A model generated the notes under the pieces. It was not told where the DNA came from. It made no database searches and was given only the letters and a program-made list of their open reading frames with translations. From an uncultured bacterium (GTDB lineage Bacteria; Bacteroidota; Ignavibacteria; Kapaibacteriales; UBA4661), in contig CALCNX010000123.1 of assembly GCA_937899715.1 (NCBI GenBank), forward strand, positions 1 to 64,000: a DNA stretch of 64,000 bases, given 5' to 3'. How positions within the stretch are numbered: the stretch's first letter is position 1; the number at the start of each line of letters is the position of its first letter. Below, in pieces: positions 58,189-64,000 of the stretch. The translations under genes were made by a program, and so were the position numbers.

Positions 58189-58854
58189 TCATTTGCTTCC
58201 ATTTTCCGCCATTAATAATTTTGCCAATGCTGCTTGATAATCGTTTGGTATCTGGTCTGGGCTACTCATCGTGATGTTCAGGTCTCGCAAACGACCATCC
58301 CGCAAACCATAAACCCAACCGTGAACCGACAGCTCATGCCCATGTGTCCATGCGTCCTGCACGATGCTTGTTTGACACACATGCACTACTTGCTCGATAA
58401 CATTGAGTTCGCAAAGCCTGTTGCAGCGCTCGCTCTCATCAGCAATAGCAGTCAATAAAGCTTCATGTCTGGAGTACACATCTTGAACATGGCGCAGCCA
58501 ATTATCAACAAGCCCCATTCGCTCTTTGCGTAAAGCGGCAAGTATACCGCCGCAGCCGTAATGACCACATACAATCACGTGCTTCACCTTCAACACATCA
58601 ACAGCAAATTGCAGAACGGACAAGCAGTTCAAATCCGTGTGGACAACCACATTAGCAACATTGCGATGTACAAATAATTCGCCCGGCAAAAGTCCGACTA
58701 TTTCGTTAGCCGGAACCCGGCTATCGGAGCAGCCAATCCAAAGATATTCCGGTGATTGTTGGCGAGAGAGTTTCATAAAAAAACCCGGCTCCCGCTCTTG
58801 AATTTCCGCCGCCCACGCTTGATTATTCTCGAAGAGTTGATGTAGTTTACTCAT
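58189..58854 (-). CDS. Beta-class carbonic anhydrase
   Basis: 221 residues, no signal peptide. Zn ligands are visible: Cys in WIGCSDSRVPAN with the Asp-Arg dyad, His and Cys in VCGHYGCGGILAAL. The remaining chain (PGELFVHRNVANVV, NWLRHVQDVYSRH, VHGWVYGLRDGRLRDL) matches the Can/YadF type. It interconverts CO2 and bicarbonate in the cytoplasm. Its position inside a glycan-use region seems accidental; it lies 100 bp before the GH123-like gene. Confidence 0.95.
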   Translation of the reverse strand: MSKLHQLFENNQAWAAEIQEREPGFFMKLSRQQSPEYLWIGCSDSRVPANEIVGLLPGELFVHRNVANVVVHTDLNCLSVLQFAVDVLKVKHVIVCGHYGCGGILAALRKERMGLVDNWLRHVQDVYSRHEALLTAIADESERCNRLCELNVIEQVVHVCQTSIVQDAWTHGHELSVHGWVYGLRDGRLRDLNITMSSPDQIPNDYQAALAKLLMAENGSK

Positions 58855-58974
58855 TGTTACGTCAGCAATGCTGCTCCTTATTTGTGGTTATATTTTGTTG
58901 TTTATCGCATACAAACAACAAATATGCACACTTCAGAGTTTCGGCAAAGAAGAAATATTTTCTCTCAAAAAAAC

Positions 58975-59685
58975 TTATTTGCCAAAAAGAACGGGAAAGA
59001 GCATATCAGCCACAAGCTGATTGCCTTTGTCGTTCAGATGAACTCTATCGTTTGTAAGAATCCCCGATTCGGCATTAGCAGAATTGTGTGTTAGGTTATA
59101 CTCCAAAAAGGCTTTGCGGAAATCACACAGAGAGCATGAATACTTCTGTGCAAGGCGGCGAATAATATTGGAGTAATGATTCAAGTCGCCATCCTGTGGG
59201 TTCGAGGAATCCGTCCGCTCACCAATAACTGCCGGTGTGCAAAGAATTACCTTGATTGATTTTTCTTGGAGCTTTTTGATGATGGCAACATAAAAAACTT
59301 CAAACTTATTCGCGTCCGTGCCAGTGCCCAGGAGCGCTTTATGCCACACGTCATTCACGCCGACGAAAATAACGACTGCCGAAGGGTTCTTACGGAGAAC
59401 ATCATCCTCAAGCCGCAAAAATAAATCATAGACTTTGTTGCCACTTATGCCCGCCCCAAGTAGTTCATAATTACTGCCCACATTTTCTTTCGCAAGTCGC
59501 TGTTTTATTTTTGTGATATATCCCGACGGGTTAATTCCTAATTCTGTGATGGAATCACCAAAAAAAACAATGCTTTTTGCCGCCGCCGTGGGTAACGCTT
59601 GTTGAGCAAGTGACTGAGTTGGCGCAGGGAGAATCATGGCAAGCATTGTAAAAAACAACGTCGTACCAAACAGCAAGAATTTCAT
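58975..59685 (-). CDS. Secreted SGNH/GDSL hydrolase (esterase)
   Basis: 236 residues from ATG 59685. Signal peptide (LLFGTTLFFTMLAMILPAPTQSLAQ). SGNH blocks: nucleophile Ser in IVFFGDSITELG, Gly in LLGAGISGNKVYDL, Asn in VIFVGVNDVWH, and the Asp-His pair in NDRVHLNDKG. Likely a periplasmic carbohydrate or lipid esterase; similar proteins remove acetyl groups from glycans. Placed 35 bp after the GH47 gene, so it could deacetylate the same glycans (inference). Confidence 0.9.
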   Translation of the reverse strand: MKFLLFGTTLFFTMLAMILPAPTQSLAQQALPTAAAKSIVFFGDSITELGINPSGYITKIKQRLAKENVGSNYELLGAGISGNKVYDLFLRLEDDVLRKNPSAVVIFVGVNDVWHKALLGTGTDANKFEVFYVAIIKKLQEKSIKVILCTPAVIGERTDSSNPQDGDLNHYSNIIRRLAQKYSCSLCDFRKAFLEYNLTHNSANAESGILTNDRVHLNDKGNQLVADMLFPVLFGK

Positions 59686-59720
59686 GAGCAATGGGGGTAT
59701 GGTGATTGATAAAGGAACAT

Positions 59721-61109
59721 TTACCGTTTAGCTTTACGCACTCCAAGCGGATGCGCTTCGGTATTGAACACAACTTTCTTCAAGTCCAAAGCGTTTTCGG
59801 GCGCAAAAAGCAGATATGCATACTTCAAGGTTTCGGCAAAAAAGAAACTTTCCATTGAGTCTTCTAGTTCAAGCGTTGCAACATTTTTGACAGCAGCATA
59901 GCCCGCTTCAGTTTTGCACTTGGTGAGAATATCGCTCACCATACGCTTTCCCATCTGTAAATACAGATCGTTTTTGGTTGTGCGATAGAGATAAAAACAG
60001 CTCTCAATATTTTCGGGACGCAAGGGATAATCACCATACTGCAAAGAATCATTGCGAAAATTGAAACGCTCCGGCTCAATACCAAAGCGCGTCCACATAT
60101 AATAATTTCCTGTTTGCACATTCTTTGCCGTCGCCACATCGCCGGAAAGCGCCGCCAAGCCCGCATAAAAAGCGTCTAACGCTCCGTACACCGGGCGTGT
60201 TTCTTTGCCGGATTGCATATCTACGCGGGTGCAATACCAACCGGAAGCCACTTCCTTCAGCAACCATTTTTTGATAGCCGCGTTTGAAACCTCCCATGCA
60301 TCCTTACATTCTTTATCGCCAAAAAGCAGCCATGCCTTGTACAAATACTCGTAATACGAATCAATTCTGCCGCTGATGTGGCTTTCCGTATTCGTCCATG
60401 CGCCACTGTTCACATCAATAAGCGTTCCGACTAAATCAATGCTACTGCGCCGTTTATAAATTTCAAGCGTCGCTTTTTTCGCTGCTTTGAAATACACGGA
60501 ATCGCCTGTGCATTGGGTGAGTTTCCCAAACTCAAGCAAACACGTTCCTATTTCTGCCGGATTGCTAATGGAATCGCGTACTCGCCCCGATTGAAGATGC
60601 ACATACCGATATGGCATTCCCGTTGGAGACGCAAAAGCGGGCAAAAGGCGTTTGCCTAAATCCTCAGCCAAATGCAAAAAACGCTTGTCACCATCTAACT
60701 CATAGGCAGAAAGCAAACCACCAAGCAAACGAATGGTAATTTCAAAAAACTGAACTTCTTCGTTCACATCAAACCGCAGTTTGGAAAAAATCAACTCTTT
60801 GCTTTCTTTTGCTTCTGTCTTCAGCCCCAACAATAAAAACGTATCAAAAGCATCCACAGGGGTCATCAAAAACGAAGTGCCATACCAGTTGTGTCCTTGC
60901 TTGCTGATGGGTTTGAGGGCATCGTATCCCCACGCATAACGTTTGTAGCCACTCCAAGCCCGAGCGCAGGCTTTTTTTACTGTGGTTTGCATTTCTGTTT
61001 TTCGCCCTTTGGTCATGCTACCAGAGGTGGCAGGCTGCGCTGAAGACAAACTATTGCTGGCAAATAAGATTGTAACGGTCAGCAAAAAGAGGGCTTGATA
61101 TTTTTTCAT
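59721..61109 (-). CDS. GH47 alpha-1,2-mannosidase
   Basis: 462 residues with a signal peptide (FLLTVTILFASNSLSSAQ). The whole chain follows the (alpha/alpha)7 barrel pattern of class I mannosidases: AWSGYKRYAWGYDALKPISK, TPVDAFDTFLLLGL, EITIRLLGGLLSAYELDGD, GRIDSYYEYLYKAWLL, YPLRPENIESCFYLYRTTK, MESFFFAETLKYAYLLF, and VFNTEAHPLG. Predicted catalytic residues E123, D250 and E366 and the Ca-binding T450 are all present. GH47 enzymes invert and trim alpha-1,2-mannose from high-mannose N-glycans; most are eukaryotic, with few bacterial members. Transcribed with the PAP2-like gene (30 bp upstream) and SGNH hydrolase (35 bp downstream). Confidence 0.93.
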   Translation of the reverse strand: MKKYQALFLLTVTILFASNSLSSAQPATSGSMTKGRKTEMQTTVKKACARAWSGYKRYAWGYDALKPISKQGHNWYGTSFLMTPVDAFDTFLLLGLKTEAKESKELIFSKLRFDVNEEVQFFEITIRLLGGLLSAYELDGDKRFLHLAEDLGKRLLPAFASPTGMPYRYVHLQSGRVRDSISNPAEIGTCLLEFGKLTQCTGDSVYFKAAKKATLEIYKRRSSIDLVGTLIDVNSGAWTNTESHISGRIDSYYEYLYKAWLLFGDKECKDAWEVSNAAIKKWLLKEVASGWYCTRVDMQSGKETRPVYGALDAFYAGLAALSGDVATAKNVQTGNYYMWTRFGIEPERFNFRNDSLQYGDYPLRPENIESCFYLYRTTKNDLYLQMGKRMVSDILTKCKTEAGYAAVKNVATLELEDSMESFFFAETLKYAYLLFAPENALDLKKVVFNTEAHPLGVRKAKR

Positions 61110-61139
61110 AGTCGGTTGTGGTTGTGTTAGCTGAACGAT

Positions 61140-62486
61140 TTACTTTGCTCGTTGGGGAATATTGAGTCGAATTTTTGCCAATAATAATTCACCGACCCGT
61201 TTGCCTTGTTGTTGCCCATTTTCGATGGCAGCCCGATAATGAATACCGCCGTATAATCGGCTCACGGCTGCTTCTTTTGCGGCTGTGTTGAAGGATGAGA
61301 ATTTTCGTACAGGCAGACCATATTCCGTTTCTGTCGTGTCGTCAAACGAAAAATTATCACCATACACCGACGTTAGAGCCGCCGCCGCCGCCGTCGAAAT
61401 CACAGAGTGTCCGCTTGGATATTCGGGAAAGGGTGGTGTCTGAAGAAGCGGTTTCCATTCTTCGTCAATCGTAGCGTTGATATAACTTTCGGGGCGAATA
61501 AGTTGGCTCCGATACTTTTCATCCCAACACGAAATAAACCCATCAAACAATGCCAAAGCTGTCAGAGCGTACCCCGCCGAGGCACGCATAATATCCGCTC
61601 CCGACTTGCGTGCAGCAATGCCAGCAATAGACATCCAATGCCCACCCGGAGAAAGTTTTTTCGTTGCAAAATTCAGATGCCCTTGAATATTCAGGAAAAA
61701 GGGATTGCAGTCCCAAAAGCTCGCAATGGCACGCTGCTCAGTCGTTGGATTCTTACCAATATCGTAAACTTCTTTTGCCTGTTTGTAAAACTCCGATGCT
61801 TTATCGGTACTGAACGAAGGTGGCGGGACGGGCTTGCATTCTGAAGCAGAGTCCAATACCATTGTTCGTATTTTGTTCCAATGCGGGTCAACGGCAGCCA
61901 TGTAACCGGGCGGCGTTGGAATCCATGTGCCGGGAGTTTTTTTGAGCGAATACCGTTTCATAGCGCGGGTTTCTTTGTATCGGTCTTTTGCGGCATATCC
62001 GAGAATAAAGCCAGCAATTCGTTTGCCAAATGCTTTAGAGGAATCTATTACCTGCGGTGGATAACCCTGTGCAGCGTATATCGCATACATCACTTGCAAA
62101 GAATCCTCCAGCGCCTGCTCGCTGAATACGAGTTTTTTTCCGGTTTCTACAAATGCCGTGACTGCTGCTAAGGAATAGCTAATGGGCTTTTCGGCACTAT
62201 TCGATGCAGTAGGAACAGTTTGCAGTGCATGAATTTGTCCTGCTAACGAGGAGTATTCTTTGGAATCTTGCACCAGAACCTCGTACGCCGCCATACTCGC
62301 ATAGACATAAATGCGACTAGCAACAGTCGGTGGGAAAATGTCATGCACCAGAACTCCCGTCAATGCTTGCTCGGCGCGACACAGCGGCGTGGCATCACGC
62401 TCATGCTGCTTCCATGATTCTTTTGTCGGTTGTGCACAAAGATTCGCTGCAATGAAAAAAAATCCTATCAATACAAGTGATTTCAC
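61140..62486 (-). CDS. PAP2 / vanadium-dependent haloperoxidase-like protein
   Basis: 448 residues from GTG 62486, preceded by a strong GGGAGAAT ribosome-binding site, which decides the start. Signal peptide (LVLIGFFFIAANLCAQ). The phosphatase/haloperoxidase core is at about 340-430: PPFPEYPSGHSVISTAAAAAL with the conserved Ser-Gly-His, and SRLYGGIHYRAAIENGQQQG with the Arg and His of the second motif. Secreted bacterial members are mostly annotated vanadium haloperoxidases, but acid phosphatase is equally possible. Together with the FG-GAP protein upstream (37 bp) it forms a pair that I recall as common near SusC/SusD genes in Bacteroidota. Confidence 0.87.
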   Translation of the reverse strand: MKSLVLIGFFFIAANLCAQPTKESWKQHERDATPLCRAEQALTGVLVHDIFPPTVASRIYVYASMAAYEVLVQDSKEYSSLAGQIHALQTVPTASNSAEKPISYSLAAVTAFVETGKKLVFSEQALEDSLQVMYAIYAAQGYPPQVIDSSKAFGKRIAGFILGYAAKDRYKETRAMKRYSLKKTPGTWIPTPPGYMAAVDPHWNKIRTMVLDSASECKPVPPPSFSTDKASEFYKQAKEVYDIGKNPTTEQRAIASFWDCNPFFLNIQGHLNFATKKLSPGGHWMSIAGIAARKSGADIMRASAGYALTALALFDGFISCWDEKYRSQLIRPESYINATIDEEWKPLLQTPPFPEYPSGHSVISTAAAAALTSVYGDNFSFDDTTETEYGLPVRKFSSFNTAAKEAAVSRLYGGIHYRAAIENGQQQGKRVGELLLAKIRLNIPQRAK

Positions 62487-62523
62487 GATATTCTCCCTAG
62501 CTTTTTCGTTTCATGGTTACGTG

Positions 62524-64000
62524 TTATGGTTTTTTCCAACGAAGTACCTGAACAGGCGCGTCGTTTTTAGCAATAATAAGCATATTTCCGCCTGAAGCGC
62601 TCTTTATGCTTGCGATTGCTCGCACATCGCCGCCAGCATAAACCCCGCTTTGATAGGGCATTTGCGGGGTGAAATTGCCTTTTTTATCGCCGTAAAGCAA
62701 CACACCCAAACTGGCATCAGAGCGTCCCATCTGCACACGGTATGGATAGAAATTCCCGACGCACAAAATATCCTCGCGCCCATCACGATTAAAATCATCA
62801 ACAACAATGCCGTGAACTTTAGAGAATTGTGCTAAAACGGGCAGTGCCTTTACGGTAAAATTTCCTTTGCCATCATTCAGAAAGATACTGGTTGCGTCAT
62901 AATCACACGTAAAGACAGTTGCTTGGGCAATCTGCTCTTGCGGAAAGATTGTTTCGAGCGTCGCATCAGCATAATCAGCATATTTGACAAACTTTCGGCG
63001 AAGCGGTGTTATCTGCTCCAAAAGCTCATCACGTGAAGGGTACGGATATTTTTTTCCTTGGATGTAATAGCACAAAATGGGGTCAATAACACCATTATTG
63101 TCAAAATCACGGGCAAAAATTTGCATCGGCTTTTCTTTGCTGATGTGGAACTGGTTATTCATTCCACAGTTACCGATAACCATGTCTGCATCGCCGTCGC
63201 CGTCGAGGTCTCTCACGGTAATGGTTGTCCACATTCCGCTTGTGGTCAGCAATCCCGCTTCTTGCGAAGCATCACGCAAAATGCTTGAGCCTCCCTGACG
63301 CATTGCGTCTCGTTCACCGAGAAATAACTTTACAGGCATCCAATCACCCGCAATCACAAGGTCGGGGATTTTATCTCCGTTAATGTCCTGCCACGCAGCG
63401 CTTGTGACCATGCCGGGCTTAAGCAAGTCTTTGCACACGGCTTCAGTTACATCCGTAAAATGAACTACTCCATTTTTTGAATCATTGCGTAGAAGATAGC
63501 TTCTGCCAGCGAGCGGAAATGAACCGGGCAAGCATCGCCCGCCAACGAATACGTCCAAATCGCCATCACCGTCAAAATCCCCGGCAGCAACCGCTTGCGT
63601 GCTGCTGGGCATAGAAGGAAGAGCATCACTATTGGCTTTCGTAAAACCACCTTTGCCGTCGTTCAAATACAATTTGTCTTGATATGCAGCGGAGTTTGGT
63701 TCCGGCTCATTGCCACCAAAGGCGAGGTACAAATCCTTGTCGCCATCGCCGTCTGCGTCGAAAAAGAGCGCACCCACAGCGTCGCAGAGGTTATAATCCT
63801 TCCATGCTTGCAGGGACGCAAGTGCAAACTGTCCGTTTTGCTGCTGAAGATACAAGGCGCTTGATTGCTCCATTGCGCCGCCCAAAAATATGTCCTCTAG
63901 ACCATCGCCGTTTACATCGGCAGTCGCAAGCGCCGGTCCTATCCGCGAGAGCTGGTAGGGCAGTAAAAATTCAGATTTGAAATCGACAAATTCATTCTCA
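62524..64000 (-). CDS. FG-GAP/VCBS-repeat surface protein (5' partial)
   Basis: The frame is open through the right edge of the window, so the N-terminus is missing; at least 491 residues are present. Seven FG-GAP-type calcium-binding blades are seen, for example ADVNGDGLEDIFLGGA near the window edge, FDADGDGDKDLYLAFGG, GDFDGDGDLDVFVGG, RDLDGDGDADMVIGN and DDFNRDGREDILCVGN. These fold as a beta-propeller of the integrin-alpha type. The C-terminus ends in QVLRWKKP without an evident sorting domain. Homologues in Bacteroidota are often about 1,100 residues and occur next to SusC/SusD systems. Function unknown; surface binding of polymers is inference. Confidence 0.86.
   Translation of the reverse strand, partial: ENEFVDFKSEFLLPYQLSRIGPALATADVNGDGLEDIFLGGAMEQSSALYLQQQNGQFALASLQAWKDYNLCDAVGALFFDADGDGDKDLYLAFGGNEPEPNSAAYQDKLYLNDGKGGFTKANSDALPSMPSSTQAVAAGDFDGDGDLDVFVGGRCLPGSFPLAGRSYLLRNDSKNGVVHFTDVTEAVCKDLLKPGMVTSAAWQDINGDKIPDLVIAGDWMPVKLFLGERDAMRQGGSSILRDASQEAGLLTTSGMWTTITVRDLDGDGDADMVIGNCGMNNQFHISKEKPMQIFARDFDNNGVIDPILCYYIQGKKYPYPSRDELLEQITPLRRKFVKYADYADATLETIFPQEQIAQATVFTCDYDATSIFLNDGKGNFTVKALPVLAQFSKVHGIVVDDFNRDGREDILCVGNFYPYRVQMGRSDASLGVLLYGDKKGNFTPQMPYQSGVYAGGDVRAIASIKSASGGNMLIIAKNDAPVQVLRWKKP

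Noticed and set aside
58189..58854. Carbonic anhydrase and SbtA-like transporter as a carbon-concentrating unit
   Set aside because: The genes are 20 kb apart in unrelated contexts, and no SbtB or carboxysome gene is seen.
58890..58925. Hairpin ATATTTTGTTGTTT / AAACAACAAATAT between the SGNH and carbonic anhydrase genes
   Set aside because: 13-bp A/T-rich stem with one bulge but no T-tract on either strand; function unclear, could be chance in AT-rich spacer.

Overview
The window looks like a chromosomal segment of a Gram-negative member of the Bacteroidota (FCB group). Evidence: SusC/SusD outer-membrane uptake proteins, C-terminal domains of the type IX secretion (T9SS) sorting kind, 7TMR-DISM sensors, OmpA-type cell-wall anchors, and promoter-like TTG-N18/20-TAnnTTTG motifs of the Bacteroidota sigma factor. 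The mixture of choice-of-anchor-D repeats, many hybrid histidine kinases and T9SS cargo would fit a deep-branching lineage such as Kapabacteria, but that placement is a guess. I see no rRNA, tRNA, CRISPR array, phage or insertion sequence.

Layout. 1-8.2 kb (+): the end of a T9SS-type surface protein that overlaps an OmpA-family protein, two VOC-fold proteins around an NTF2-like secreted protein, and a membrane adenylate cyclase. 8.3-12.2 kb (-): methyltransferase, orphan LivJ-type binding protein, L,D-transpeptidase, CheY-like regulator. 12.4-15.4 kb (+): MarR regulator, short-chain dehydrogenase, small membrane protein and a yellow/MRJP-type protein, with a shared operator-like sequence before the regulator and before the dehydrogenase. 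15.4-18.3 kb (-): DnaQ-DinG exonuclease-helicase fusion. 18.5-31.6 kb (+): a signalling block containing a response regulator fused to a thioredoxin-reductase-like flavoprotein, a BASS transporter, a CNB-domain histidine kinase, lysoplasmalogenase, a TonB-dependent receptor, two paralogous histidine kinases, a small acetyltransferase, and a DISM-type kinase split by an in-frame TGA. 31.6-35.6 kb: a PD-(D/E)XK-like protein, the fossil 3' end of a kinase gene, a chemoreceptor and a DUF3298 lipoprotein. 35.7-43.9 kb: two YHYH-domain T9SS cargo proteins flanking an SbtA-like transporter and a pair of secreted amidohydrolases with a DUF1304 protein between them.

44-64 kb (nearly all -) is a glycan-utilisation region: glycosylasparaginase, GH2 beta-mannosidase, CutC, GH20 beta-hexosaminidase, SusD, SusC, a GH123/DUF4091-like hydrolase, carbonic anhydrase, SGNH hydrolase, GH47 alpha-mannosidase, a PAP2/vanadium-haloperoxidase-like protein and an FG-GAP repeat protein that runs off the window end. 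GH47, GH2, GH20 and glycosylasparaginase together match the bonds of a eukaryotic N-glycan from alpha-1,2-mannose tips to the GlcNAc-Asn linkage, so I read this as an N-glycan or glycopeptide scavenging locus. This is the most coherent system in the window.

The other themes are dense signal transduction (adenylate cyclase, five histidine-kinase genes, a chemoreceptor, free and fused receiver domains) and several non-coding structures: terminators placed directly before downstream genes, an interleaved pair of perfect inverted repeats at 39963-40012, and a perfect 20-bp hairpin at the end of the SbtA-like gene.
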